Position numbers and translations under genes: made by a program. A DNA stretch of 64,000 nucleotides from Caldisericales bacterium (lineage in GTDB: Bacteria; Caldisericota; Caldisericia; JAAYUI01), in NCBI GenBank assembly GCA_022707885.1, contig JAKIZT010000005.1:62001-126000 (forward strand), in the 5' to 3' direction. Under the pieces are notes generated by a model. The model searched no databases. It was given only the letters and a program-made list of their open reading frames with translations, and was not told the origin of the DNA. The first letter of the stretch is position 1; each line of letters opens with the position of its first letter. Shown piece after piece: positions 43,563-51,975 of the stretch.

Positions 43563-44849
43563 TCAATTCGTCGTATAAATCTCGGGACCTTTTGATTTCT
43601 CGCGTTTGTCCATCACTTTCACTTTCAGGATGCGCATTTTTCTTATCTGGTCAATGATGAATGTGAAATCCTCAGTTTCGACCTTCTCACCGACTTTCCC
43701 CAGGTGGCCAAGCCTGTCCATCATGAAACCAGCGAGTGTGTCGTAATTTTCATTGCTCAGGTCAGTATTCAATACCTCATTCACTTGCTCCATGTTGAGG
43801 TTGGCCTGAATAATGTATGTACTTTCATTAATTTTTTTGACAGATTCTTCATCCGTGTCATACTCATCCTGGATTTCTCCAACAAGCTCTTCCAGCAGGT
43901 CCTCAAGTGTTATAAGTCCGGAGATTCCTCCAAATTCATCAACGACCATCCCAAGGTGTATCCTTTTGGCCCTCATCTCCCTGAATACTTCAGATATGTG
44001 TTTGCTGTCCGGAATAAAATAAGATTCTCTCAGTACCTTATCAAGTTTAAACTCGCCTTTTCCGCCACTAGCAACAATAGTTATGAGGTCTTTTACATGT
44101 AAAATGCCTATTACATTATCAGGATTGTCTCTGTAAATCGGCAATCTTGAATGTCCGTACTCTTTTACAATTGAAAGCAATTCCTGGACGGTGGATGTTA
44201 CTGGGGCTGAAACTATATCTACTCTTGGGACCATCACATCGTACACTGTCGTGTCGCCAAACTCAAACACTTTCTCTATCATCACCCTCTCTTCGGTGGG
44301 GATAAGGCCTTCCTGGTGCGAGATGTTTATCATCGCTTCCAGTTCATCTTCTGTGACAACAGCCGATTGTGACGAATCGGGCTGTAGATGCATAATCCAG
44401 AGAAAGAACTCTGTTATTTTCTGCAATATCCAAATGATTGGTGTTAGCCCAATAATCAAAAGTCGCATGGGGAAAAGAGCAAATTTTGCAATAGAGATAG
44501 GCTTTCTAGACCCAGCTGTTTTTGGGATCATTTCTCCAAAAATGACTATTATGGCCGTCATGATGGGTGTTACCCACACTACCGCAGACTGGCTCAGTTT
44601 TTGTGCGATAACAGTTGCAAGAACTGTGGCAGCGTTGTTTACAAGATTGTTTAATAACAGTATGGCTGTCAATGTCTTTTCCCTGTCGAGCCTGAGTTTC
44701 AGCACACCACTGGCCCAGGAAATACCCTCGCTGGCCATTTCTTTGAGCTTGATCTTGTCCGAGGTAAGAAAGGCAATTTCTGCGGCCGAGAAAAAAGCGG
44801 AGACCAGAAGCAAAAGGAACGTGTACAAGTAATTCAAACCATTATCCAT
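43563..44849 (-). CDS. CNNM/CorC-family transporter (HlyC/CorC-like)
   Basis: An N-terminal DUF21/CNNM membrane domain (about 1-180; SAFFSAAEIAFLTSDKIKLKE) is followed by a CBS pair (about 200-330; VMVPRVDIVSAPVTSTVQEL and HLGMVVDEFGGISGLITLEDLLEELVGEI) and a transporter-associated CorC_HlyC domain (about 345-420). Such proteins are linked to Mg2+ efflux or Na+/Mg2+ exchange. The gene takes the place that era often has behind pgpH-ybeY-dagK. The window also has mgtE, so Mg2+ handling is covered twice. Confidence 0.92.
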   Translation of the reverse strand: MDNGLNYLYTFLLLLVSAFFSAAEIAFLTSDKIKLKEMASEGISWASGVLKLRLDREKTLTAILLLNNLVNNAATVLATVIAQKLSQSAVVWVTPIMTAIIVIFGEMIPKTAGSRKPISIAKFALFPMRLLIIGLTPIIWILQKITEFFLWIMHLQPDSSQSAVVTEDELEAMINISHQEGLIPTEERVMIEKVFEFGDTTVYDVMVPRVDIVSAPVTSTVQELLSIVKEYGHSRLPIYRDNPDNVIGILHVKDLITIVASGGKGEFKLDKVLRESYFIPDSKHISEVFREMRAKRIHLGMVVDEFGGISGLITLEDLLEELVGEIQDEYDTDEESVKKINESTYIIQANLNMEQVNEVLNTDLSNENYDTLAGFMMDRLGHLGKVGEKVETEDFTFIIDQIRKMRILKVKVMDKREKSKGPEIYTTN

Positions 44850-45248
44850 TTATTTTATTACCATCCATAAGATAGGAGTTAAGACCATAACAATCAGCAA
44901 AAACCACGGCGAAGAGGCAGCCGCTTTGGGTAAGAAAAACACGAGACCAATAGCAAGGGAAAACAACGAAACCACCAAAACAGAGGCCGCCGCAACATCA
45001 AGAGATGGTCGTGGATTTTTTAGTTCGCTAGCGATCTTCTCAAAAGCAGTGTTGAGAAGCTCCAGACCAATAACAAGTGAACAACACAGAAGAACTATTG
45101 CCATCTCAACACTGTCAAGTTTGTAATATACTGCGCAGGCAATCGCTCCTATGGTTGAAACAATGTGTCTCTTTAGCATCGGATCTTCAAACCCGATTCC
45201 AAGACCGATAAAAGCCCTATAGAATGATCTTTTAAATCTTGGGGACAT
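44850..45248 (-). CDS. dagK: Diacylglycerol/undecaprenol kinase family protein
   Basis: The small three-helix membrane enzyme begins FKRSFYRAFIGLGIGFEDPMLKRHI and contains GLELLNTAFEKIASELKNPRPSLDVAAASVLV, the DgkA active-site block. Gram-positive members phosphorylate undecaprenol for cell-wall recycling. The start is uncertain: ATG 45248 fits the family, while TTG 45260 is closer to a GGAGG. It overlaps ybeY. Confidence 0.9.
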   Translation of the reverse strand: MSPRFKRSFYRAFIGLGIGFEDPMLKRHIVSTIGAIACAVYYKLDSVEMAIVLLCCSLVIGLELLNTAFEKIASELKNPRPSLDVAAASVLVVSLFSLAIGLVFFLPKAAASSPWFLLIVMVLTPILWMVIK

Positions 45249-45666
45249 ATTTTCTGACAAGCTCCTCCCCTCTTTCAATCATCTGGAGCCTCTCTTCATC
45301 GGTTCTGTGGTCAAGACCCGACAAGTGGAGCAAGCCATGGGCAACAAGGAAAAGGACGTATTCAAGAATTGATTTATCGCCTTTGTCTCTCTGAGCATAG
45401 GGAAGTGAAACTATTATGTCACCAACAAAACTTAGCCCATCTTCGATTATAAGGTCGTCCTCAAATGAGAGGACATCTGTTGGTTCGTCTTTGTCCCTAT
45501 ATTCTCTGTTTAGCGACTGGATTTCATCATCATCCACGATCGCAACAGAAACTGCAACAGGGCAGCGTTCTCCAAAAACCTCGGGACAACAGGAAACGAC
45601 AAATTTTTCTATGTGGCTACTGAAAGGGTCAGACAAAGGGCCGGCAACATCACACTTGTTATCCAT
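45232..45666 (-). CDS. ybeY: Endoribonuclease YbeY
   Basis: YbeY is a zinc-dependent RNase for 16S rRNA maturation and ribosome quality control. The metal motif is HGLLHLSGLDHRTDEE (H3). NREYRDKDEPTDVLSFE is the second family block. The length is 144 aa. It overlaps pgpH by 8 nt, the usual order. Confidence 0.96.
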   Translation of the reverse strand: MDNKCDVAGPLSDPFSSHIEKFVVSCCPEVFGERCPVAVSVAIVDDDEIQSLNREYRDKDEPTDVLSFEDDLIIEDGLSFVGDIIVSLPYAQRDKGDKSILEYVLFLVAHGLLHLSGLDHRTDEERLQMIERGEELVRKYVPKI

Positions 45667-47743
45667 GTTGAACCTCTGCTGGATAGGGTATTCTTTTGTG
45701 ATATTGTGCCGAAAGCTGTTTTTTAAAGGATTCCTTAACTGCGGTTAATTGTGAGAGACTTATCGGGCTATCCTGGAGCTGTCCATCCCTGAGTTTCTCA
45801 TCAACGAGTCTTTCAATAAGGTCGTCGAGATCGCAAAAGCTGTTTTGCATCTGGCATGCCCTTGAGGCCGATTCAATTGTGTCAGCAAGCATGACTACAG
45901 CCTGTTCGATAGTCCGTGGGTGCGAACCTTGATACCTGAAATCGTCTTCCTCTGTCTCCGGGTCCTTTTCTCTAGCTTTCAAAAGAAAGAAGCCAACAAG
46001 TGATGTGCCATGGTGTGTATCAACAAAACCCATTATTTCTTGTGGAAGTTTGTAGAATCTCGCAAGTTCAAGACCTTCAGAAACATGTTTCGTAATGATG
46101 GTTTTTGAAAGGCCTGGCGAAAGGCTGTCGTGCGGATTGGGACCTTGTTGGTTCTCGATAAAATAGTGAGGGTACTTGAGTTTGCCTATGTCATGATAGT
46201 AACCGCCAACTCTTGCCAAAAGACCATTTGCATTGATCTCGTCGCAAGCAATTGATGCCATGTTACCGACAAGGATCGAATGCTGATAGGTGCCAGGAGC
46301 TTCAATCATCAACTTCCTGAGCAGGGGATGATTGAGGTCAGAGAGTTCAAGGAGTCTGAAAACGGTTGTGTGCGTGGTAAGCAATTCCAGGAAAGGGGTC
46401 AGTGCCAGCGCTAGCGCTACCTGAACAGTTGTTGAACCAAGCGCTATAGCAACCATTATGAGCATGCCCATCTTGTCCAGTGTTGAGAAGAGCACAAAAA
46501 GGGAGGAGGCAAGAGCAGTTCCTATCAAAGAGTACACTATTACAACAACAAAGTGGGTAAAGCGTTTTACTTTTGGGAGGTGGAGACAAGTCATGTATCC
46601 GATGAGGGCAAAACCGAAAGAAAGTGCCATTGTTCCAGAAACGGGGGCAGAGGCTATGCTCTTAAAAATGACCCCAAGAGGGGAAAGCAGCAGCATGACT
46701 GGAATTGAAACCTGAGCACCAAGAAATATTGTCATTATGATGGCCACAAAAGGTGTTAGTGCTAAAAATGGTGATATTGGAACAAGGAACCTTGCGCCAG
46801 CAATCGAGATAATAACAAGGATTACAAAAAGGGTGATTTTTGTTGTGTCTTCAAGAATAATTTTGTTTGAAATTGCAATCACCATGTAGAGAAAAATGAC
46901 CAAAATAAGCGGGTAAAGCGCAATGGCGAGCCATGTCCTCCAGTCGCCGATATTTCTGGCAATTCCAAGATATTCGATTATTGCCATTGCATCGGGAGTG
47001 ATCGGCTCGCCAGCCATTACGATTATTTCTCCTTCGCTGACTGTTCTTACAATGGGGCTGATCCTGTTTTTTGCATAGTCGCGGTTTTTACGGGTTTGCT
47101 CCTCATTGACAAACATGTTTTGGGCAACCGTAAATTTTGTTATTTCAAGCAGGAGATTTCTCGTCCACTGGCTTGAGGGCCTGAGTTTGACATAGGTTTC
47201 AATGTCATTGGTGATGTTTTTTATGCCCTCTTCATTGATGCCCTTTATGAGAAGACTTCTCGTCACATCAATGACGCCACTTCTCAAGTCTTCTATCTGG
47301 GCGGTGTTTGCACCCGCAAGCTTCGTTATGGTTTCTGGCTTGAGATCAAAACCCAGATTTGATCTGGCAATCTGGAAACGGAGTTGCTCGGCCTTTTGTG
47401 CATCTGTAAGCAGGGTCTTGTCCCTTATCGTTTCAATGACAAGGTCAAAGAGCGCATCAATGCGTTTTATTGAGTTCTCGAGGACTTTTTCGTCAAAATC
47501 ATAGGACGTCAGTACACTCGCAGCTGCTCTTTCCCTTGCTGCATCGGTTGCAGCCTTGTCAACAATCTGGTCGTCCCTTGGAGATATGATGTCTTTTGGA
47601 GCAATATTGCCTGAATGAAGTGTGAAAGAAAGGCCTGGAAAATAGAAGGTGGCAAGCAATATGGCAAAGGACAGATAAACAAAAATGCCTGCAACCCAGG
47701 CCTTCACACCTATGGCGCCAGCTTTTTTTGTTTTTTGGCTCAT
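45659..47743 (-). CDS. pgpH: 7TM-HD phosphodiesterase (PgpH-like)
   Basis: The 694-aa protein has an N-terminal helix, an extracytoplasmic 7TMR-HDED domain (about 45-255), a multi-helix membrane domain (about 275-455) and a cytoplasmic HD domain (about 480-660) with HSILVGN, YYHDIGKLK and DTHHGTSLVGFF. PgpH of Listeria hydrolyses c-di-AMP. The same role is likely here, with the external domain as sensor. PhoH, often upstream, is absent. The gene follows rpsU after a terminator-like hairpin and lacks a clear ribosome binding site. Confidence 0.94.
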   Translation of the reverse strand: MSQKTKKAGAIGVKAWVAGIFVYLSFAILLATFYFPGLSFTLHSGNIAPKDIISPRDDQIVDKAATDAARERAAASVLTSYDFDEKVLENSIKRIDALFDLVIETIRDKTLLTDAQKAEQLRFQIARSNLGFDLKPETITKLAGANTAQIEDLRSGVIDVTRSLLIKGINEEGIKNITNDIETYVKLRPSSQWTRNLLLEITKFTVAQNMFVNEEQTRKNRDYAKNRISPIVRTVSEGEIIVMAGEPITPDAMAIIEYLGIARNIGDWRTWLAIALYPLILVIFLYMVIAISNKIILEDTTKITLFVILVIISIAGARFLVPISPFLALTPFVAIIMTIFLGAQVSIPVMLLLSPLGVIFKSIASAPVSGTMALSFGFALIGYMTCLHLPKVKRFTHFVVVIVYSLIGTALASSLFVLFSTLDKMGMLIMVAIALGSTTVQVALALALTPFLELLTTHTTVFRLLELSDLNHPLLRKLMIEAPGTYQHSILVGNMASIACDEINANGLLARVGGYYHDIGKLKYPHYFIENQQGPNPHDSLSPGLSKTIITKHVSEGLELARFYKLPQEIMGFVDTHHGTSLVGFFLLKAREKDPETEEDDFRYQGSHPRTIEQAVVMLADTIESASRACQMQNSFCDLDDLIERLVDEKLRDGQLQDSPISLSQLTAVKESFKKQLSAQYHKRIPYPAEVQHG

Positions 47744-47756
47744 CTTTTTTGTAAAA

Positions 47757-47785
47757 GGGCCCCAAATGATACGTTCTTGGGGCCC
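47757..47785 (-). terminator. Hairpin terminator after rpsU
   Basis: Arms GGGCCCCAA (47757-47765) and TTGGGGCCC (47777-47785) pair perfectly around an 11-nt loop. Read on the minus strand the right-hand run is TTTT. It lies between rpsU and pgpH and could end most transcripts or attenuate read-through. Confidence 0.75.
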
Positions 47786-47794
47786 CTGTTTACA

Positions 47795-47971
47795 TTAAAA
47801 CCTCTTTCCCTTCTTGGCTTTTGCTCTCTTCTTTTTGCGTTTGATCGAAGGGGGCATGAAATACTCTCTCTTGCGAATTTCAGCAAAAATACCATCTTTC
47901 AGGCAAACCTGTTGAAATCTGTGGAGCATCGAATCAAAAGTCTCATTGTCTTTACGCTTCAGTTCTTGCAT
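47795..47971 (-). CDS. rpsU: Ribosomal protein bS21
   Basis: This 58-residue basic protein, starting MQELKRKDNETFDSMLHRFQ, contains the bS21 pattern ETFDSMLHRF, CLKDGIFAEIRKREYF, PPSIKRKKKRAKAKK. bS21 binds near the 3' end of 16S rRNA and helps initiation. It lies between hit and pgpH, the conserved position in the hrcA-rsmE-mtaB region. A very long Shine-Dalgarno precedes it. Confidence 0.95.
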   Translation of the reverse strand: MQELKRKDNETFDSMLHRFQQVCLKDGIFAEIRKREYFMPPSIKRKKKRAKAKKGKRF

Positions 47972-47977
47972 TTATTT

Positions 47978-47989
47978 AATCACCCCCTT
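47978..47989 (-). promoter_or_regulatory. Extended Shine-Dalgarno of rpsU
   Basis: On the minus strand AAGGGGGTGATT lies 6 nt before the rpsU ATG. It differs from the full anti-SD complement AAGGAGGTGATC at two sites, both of which still allow G-U pairing, so 12 nt could pair with the 16S tail. Confidence 0.7.
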
Positions 47990-47998
47990 CCTGTCGGC

Positions 47999-48331
47999 TC
48001 ACTCTGGCATGCCAATCCTGGGACCACCGAGAATGTGAAGATGGATGTGGGCAACACTCTGTCCGGCACCTTTTCCCGTATTCACAACGGTCCTGTAGGC
48101 ACCATCCACACCAAGCATCTTCGCTATCTTCGGGACAACCAGAAAAAGCTTTCCTGCAAGCTCGGGATCGTCAAGCTCGTTCAAGCTTGAAAAATGTTTT
48201 TTCGGTACAACCAGCACATGAACGCTGGCTGCCGGATGAATATCATGGAAACAAATAATGTCATCATCCTCATATATTTTCTTTGAAGGAATCTCGCCAG
48301 CAACTATTTTACAGAAGATACAGTCACTCAT
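47999..48331 (-). CDS. HIT-family hydrolase (HinT-like)
   Basis: This 110-aa protein starts MSDCIFCKIVAGEIPSKKIYE, behind GAGGAAG, and carries the histidine triad SVAHIHLHILGG. HinT proteins hydrolyse nucleoside phosphoramidates. The frame upstream to 48466 is antisense-like and not part of the family. It sits between a membrane protein and rpsU, as in many Firmicutes. Confidence 0.95.
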   Translation of the reverse strand: MSDCIFCKIVAGEIPSKKIYEDDDIICFHDIHPAASVHVLVVPKKHFSSLNELDDPELAGKLFLVVPKIAKMLGVDGAYRTVVNTGKGAGQSVAHIHLHILGGPRIGMPE

Positions 48332-48950
48332 TTTTATCTTCCTCTTTTTGCTCTGGCTCTTCAGCATTAAGCTGACCCTCTGGTGGGCTCTCGACATCAA
48401 CTGTTTGGGAACTTTTTGGGTTGTCTTCATGTACATAAACAAGAGAGATCGCTGGCCAGAAAGCAAGGCAGATAACCAGGGTGAGTGACCATGTAAAACG
48501 CTTCATCACAAGCCATTCTGCAGCAACAGCAATGACAGACACAACAAACCAGCCGACTAAAGAAGCTAGAATGTTTGACTTGGAAACTTTTTTAATAAAT
48601 GACCACACAGCATAAGCTATTGGCCATAACAAACATGCTGGAGCAAGAAGCAATGACCAGGTGAGTGTTTGTGTTTGGAGGAAGTTGCCAAGAGTGAGAC
48701 AAAAAGCAAGCATCAGGGCCCCGGCAAGGTGTTGCCAGAAGGATTCAGTCAGGAAAGTAAAAATGGCAGACTCAATCGGCCATGCTGCAAAGAAAACCAT
48801 GCTTCCCCAGAACCAAGTCAGTTTTCCATCAGCTTCATTTCTGTTTAGAAAAAATGAAACTGCAACAAGAGCAGCAAAACCAATCATGGCAGTAATAAAA
48901 GACCCATATTTGTTAATAAAATCCGATGTTTTCTTGTTATTTTCCGTCAA
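48324..48950 (-). CDS. Polytopic membrane protein of unknown function
   Basis: This 208-aa protein has about six membrane segments (near 17-35, 45-62, 72-92, 95-115, 125-145 and 150-168) and a charged, Glu/Pro-rich cytoplasmic tail (EEPEQKEEDKNE). I do not recognise the family. It overlaps mtaB by 4 nt and hit by 8 nt, so it is an inserted member of the translation-related operon. Confidence 0.65.
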   Translation of the reverse strand: MTENNKKTSDFINKYGSFITAMIGFAALVAVSFFLNRNEADGKLTWFWGSMVFFAAWPIESAIFTFLTESFWQHLAGALMLAFCLTLGNFLQTQTLTWSLLLAPACLLWPIAYAVWSFIKKVSKSNILASLVGWFVVSVIAVAAEWLVMKRFTWSLTLVICLAFWPAISLVYVHEDNPKSSQTVDVESPPEGQLNAEEPEQKEEDKNE

Positions 48951-50119
48951 ATCTTCTCTCCAACCAGACCCTCTTTTTCCTTGCCAGTAATTTTCACCGG
49001 CACGAAGTCACCCAACCCGACTTTTCCCACAACTCTTACACGCAGATAAGAACCGGAAAAACCTTCGTTGTCTGACTCAACTAGGACTTTAGTGCAACGA
49101 TTTATCATAGCAGAAATTGCCTGCCTTGCAAGTGAAGATGCCTTTGCTCTGGCATCTCTTGCTCTTACCTTGATGATTTCGTCTGGAACTGCTTTCATAT
49201 CATATGCCTTTGTTCCAGGGCGCTTTGAAAACGGGAACACATGACATCTGGAAAAAGCTGCCATTTCCATAATTTTAATGGTTTCTTCAAAATCGTTTTC
49301 ATTCTCTCCAGGAAAGCCAACCAGAATATCAGTTGTTATTCCAATCTCATCTCTACCTTCTCTTGCCGCATCAACAAGTTGCAAGAAATGCTTCTGGTCA
49401 TAGCCCCTGTTCATAAGACCAAGCACCCTGTCAGAACCTGATTGTAAAGGCAAATGTAGGTGTGGTGCAACTTTTTCAATTGAAAGCAATTCTTTCACCA
49501 GCGATGGAGAAAGGTGCCTGGGATTAATAGACGAAAGCCTTATACGTTCAATTCCCTGGACATCAGATATTGATTTTATAAGATCCGGAAGGTCTTTTCT
49601 GTGCCCAAGTTCGGTGCCGCACAAAACAATTTCCCTGAAACCTGAAGATGCCAGTTTTCTGGTTTCTTCAACAACCTCCTTTGCCGGTCTGTCCCTTGGT
49701 TCCCCCCTCATGTATGGGACAATGCAATACGAGCAAAAATTGTTGCACCCAAGCTGAACCAGAACCATCGCTCTGGTATGACCAAGAAATGAGTCTATTT
49801 CAGATTTTACATTCCCTTGCAAACCAAGTTTTTCCGGCAACTCCTCAAGAGCATCAGGGTTGATATATTCAAAACCGCTTTTTGTAATGTTTTTACAAAG
49901 GCACCCTGTCAGAAAAACTCTTGCATTGGAAGAAAATTTCCTGGCGGCTCTCATGGCCTCTTTGGAAGCTGTTTCAGTCACCATACATCCATTCACAAAA
50001 ACAAGGTCATAAGGTGGAGAGGTGGCCTCAACAAGCCCAAGTAAAATGAGATTTTCCCTCAACAACTCCCCCTGGTACTGGTTGACCTTGCAACCAAAGT
50101 TGATTACAGAAAAATTCAA
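48947..50119 (-). CDS. mtaB: tRNA t6A methylthiotransferase MtaB
   Basis: MtaB is a radical-SAM enzyme that adds a methylthio group to t6A37 of tRNA. The radical-SAM cluster motif is CNNFCSYC followed by IVPYMRG. The N-terminal methylthiotransferase domain has the extra Cys ligands in FGCKVNQ, NGCMVTE and TGCLC. A TRAM-like C-terminus ends the protein. I start at TTG 50119, one nt after the rsmE stop and behind GAGG, because it gives the family opening NFSVINFGCKVNQYQ. A longer ATG start at 50170 would read through rsmE. Confidence 0.93.
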   Translation of the reverse strand: MNFSVINFGCKVNQYQGELLRENLILLGLVEATSPPYDLVFVNGCMVTETASKEAMRAARKFSSNARVFLTGCLCKNITKSGFEYINPDALEELPEKLGLQGNVKSEIDSFLGHTRAMVLVQLGCNNFCSYCIVPYMRGEPRDRPAKEVVEETRKLASSGFREIVLCGTELGHRKDLPDLIKSISDVQGIERIRLSSINPRHLSPSLVKELLSIEKVAPHLHLPLQSGSDRVLGLMNRGYDQKHFLQLVDAAREGRDEIGITTDILVGFPGENENDFEETIKIMEMAAFSRCHVFPFSKRPGTKAYDMKAVPDEIIKVRARDARAKASSLARQAISAMINRCTKVLVESDNEGFSGSYLRVRVVGKVGLGDFVPVKITGKEKEGLVGEKI

Positions 50120-50120
50120 A

Positions 50121-50834
50121 TCAAGCCTCAATCTGTGATAGCAATTGGGAGATTGCAACAACAGGGGCAAGCTCTGCCCTTAAAATCCTTGGGCCAAGTG
50201 TTACCGGTATAAAACCATTTGATCTGGCAAGCTCTATTTCAGAGTGTTCAAGGCCACCTTCCGGGCCAATTGCTATCGTGACTTCAGACGGTTGACCTTT
50301 GATAGATTTTGCTATGTGAGTACTTTGCTCAAGCTCCCACGGGATGAGCTTGGTGCCTTCAGAAACTGCTATTGCTTTCTCAAAATCTATCGGTCCTATG
50401 ATCTCTGGTACTATCTCCCTGGCGGAAAGCTCTGCCGCACATTTTGCGGTTATGCCAAGGCTGTGGATCTTCTTGTCCCACCTGTCTTGCGGATATCTCC
50501 CCTGGGTTCTTTTGCAATAGACAAGAACGAACTTTGAAACACCAAGCTGTGTGCAGGATTCGACAATATCTCCGAGCTTGTCCATTCTTGGTATCCCCTG
50601 AATCAGTGTTATTTTGCAAGGTGGTTCCACGCTCTCTTCTATTTTTTCACCAATAATCAGCTCTGCCTGTTTGGTTTTAAGATCAATCTTGCCTATTTTG
50701 GCCAGATGGCGCTGTCCAAAACCTTGAATAATCTCTATCTCTTTGCCCTCTTCCAGCCTAAGGACAACGATTGCATGTTGAAAATCCCCCTCTTTCAGAA
50801 CGGGCTTGCCGCTCTGGATATAAAACCTGTGCAT
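50121..50834 (-). CDS. rsmE: 16S rRNA m3U1498 methyltransferase RsmE
   Basis: A SPOUT-family methyltransferase with an N-terminal PUA-like domain (MHRFYIQSGKPVLKEGDFQHAI) and the C-terminal knot TIAIGPEGGLEHSEIELA and LGPRILRAELAPV. It modifies 16S rRNA in the assembled small subunit. The family normally follows prmA. Here it follows hrcA by a 1-nt overlap (TAATG). Confidence 0.95.
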   Translation of the reverse strand: MHRFYIQSGKPVLKEGDFQHAIVVLRLEEGKEIEIIQGFGQRHLAKIGKIDLKTKQAELIIGEKIEESVEPPCKITLIQGIPRMDKLGDIVESCTQLGVSKFVLVYCKRTQGRYPQDRWDKKIHSLGITAKCAAELSAREIVPEIIGPIDFEKAIAVSEGTKLIPWELEQSTHIAKSIKGQPSEVTIAIGPEGGLEHSEIELARSNGFIPVTLGPRILRAELAPVVAISQLLSQIEA

Positions 50835-51862
50835 TATTCTTTTTTGAGCTCCTTTTCGAGTTTGCTTGCGATTGTTGTGAGTGCTCCAAACATGAGTACA
50901 TAATTCATCCTGAGAGGTCCTATGAGCGAAAGGACACCTATTGCATCATCCACCTGATACGGGGCACCAATATACGCCACGTCCTCCATTTCGGGACGCC
51001 TTGCCTCGGAACCAAGGACGATGTCCAATTTCCCCTTTGTAACAGTATCCAGAAGAAGGTCCCTTAACCCATCCTGTGCAGAAAGAGCAGCAATGAGGTG
51101 TCTTGCCTTATTGAGATCGGCAAGTTCAGGATTCAAAAGCAATCTATGAGTGCCTTCCATATAGATCTGAACAGCCTCTTTTGAGGCTATTTCTCTTATC
51201 AATTGCAGAACATTAAGAATCAGGTCTTTCTCTTCCGCAAGGTCCTGATTGTCACGAACAATATCCTGCAGAACCTGGATTGGCGTCCAGTTTTGTCTGG
51301 GCTCTATTTTTGAATATATGGCCCTTGAGATCCTGTCCAAAAGATCCTGGTCAGGCACAATGGGCATTGAAAGGATAAATTCCCTTATGTCTTCAGCATT
51401 GACAACAATAACCAGGAGGACCCTGTTTGGTGAAATACCCAAAAGATGGAAGGATTTTATCTTGAGCTTTCTGGCAAGCGGAAACATGACAAGCGATGCG
51501 GTCTTTGTGTGTTCGGAAAGCGTTACAGAAACAGCCCTGAGCACAGCTTCAAGCCTGCGATGTTCCGGCAACTCAACATTTAAATTGGCTGGTTTCAATT
51601 TGCCCGAGTCAAGGAGCCTGTCCACATAAAGCCTGTACGCCCTGTAACTTGGTATCCTGCCGGATGAAACGTGCTGCCTCAAAAGCAGCCCCTGTTCCTC
51701 AAGTGCCGCTAGCTCATTACGAACCGTCGCAGGTGAAACCTTGAATGGCATCTTGGAGGTGATCTCTTCTGATGATATAGGCTCGCCTTTTTCAATATAA
51801 AGACTGACTAAAATGGTCAATATCAGCTCTGACCTTGACCTGTTTTCTTTCATTTCTTTCAT
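50834..51862 (-). CDS. hrcA: Heat-inducible transcription repressor HrcA
   Basis: This 342-aa repressor has an N-terminal winged helix (ILVSLYIEKGEPISSEEITSK and SPATVRNELAALEEQGLL), then the FRGY-like dimerisation domain and a GAF-like core ending in IGAPYQVDDAIGVLSLIGPLRMNY. HrcA normally represses grpE-dnaK-dnaJ through CIRCE, but these are not adjacent and no CIRCE is seen upstream. No ribosome binding site is clear. ATG 51862 or 51853 is possible. Confidence 0.93.
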   Translation of the reverse strand: MKEMKENRSRSELILTILVSLYIEKGEPISSEEITSKMPFKVSPATVRNELAALEEQGLLLRQHVSSGRIPSYRAYRLYVDRLLDSGKLKPANLNVELPEHRRLEAVLRAVSVTLSEHTKTASLVMFPLARKLKIKSFHLLGISPNRVLLVIVVNAEDIREFILSMPIVPDQDLLDRISRAIYSKIEPRQNWTPIQVLQDIVRDNQDLAEEKDLILNVLQLIREIASKEAVQIYMEGTHRLLLNPELADLNKARHLIAALSAQDGLRDLLLDTVTKGKLDIVLGSEARRPEMEDVAYIGAPYQVDDAIGVLSLIGPLRMNYVLMFGALTTIASKLEKELKKE

Positions 51863-51930
51863 GATATTAGCAAAGATTCCTGCAAATCTGTGTTAAGAAT
51901 GTGAAATGATTACTTGTTAACTTTTTAAGA

Positions 51931-51966
51931 TTGACAAAAATAAGAAATTTGTTATTATTAATAATA
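51931..51966 (+). promoter_or_regulatory. Promoter with palindromic operator of the PerR-like gene
   Basis: TTGACA (51931-51936), a 16-nt spacer and TATTAT (51953-51958) form a strong promoter. The -10 box is part of a perfect 14-nt palindrome TATTATT-AATAATA (51953-51966), which resembles AT-rich Per/Fur boxes. Autoregulation by the adjacent PerR-like protein is inferred. Confidence 0.6.
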
Positions 51967-51975
51967 GTTTGCGTT

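Noticed and set aside
51863-51930. CIRCE element before hrcA
   Set aside because: No TTAGCACTC-N9-GAGTGCTAA or near match was found on either strand.
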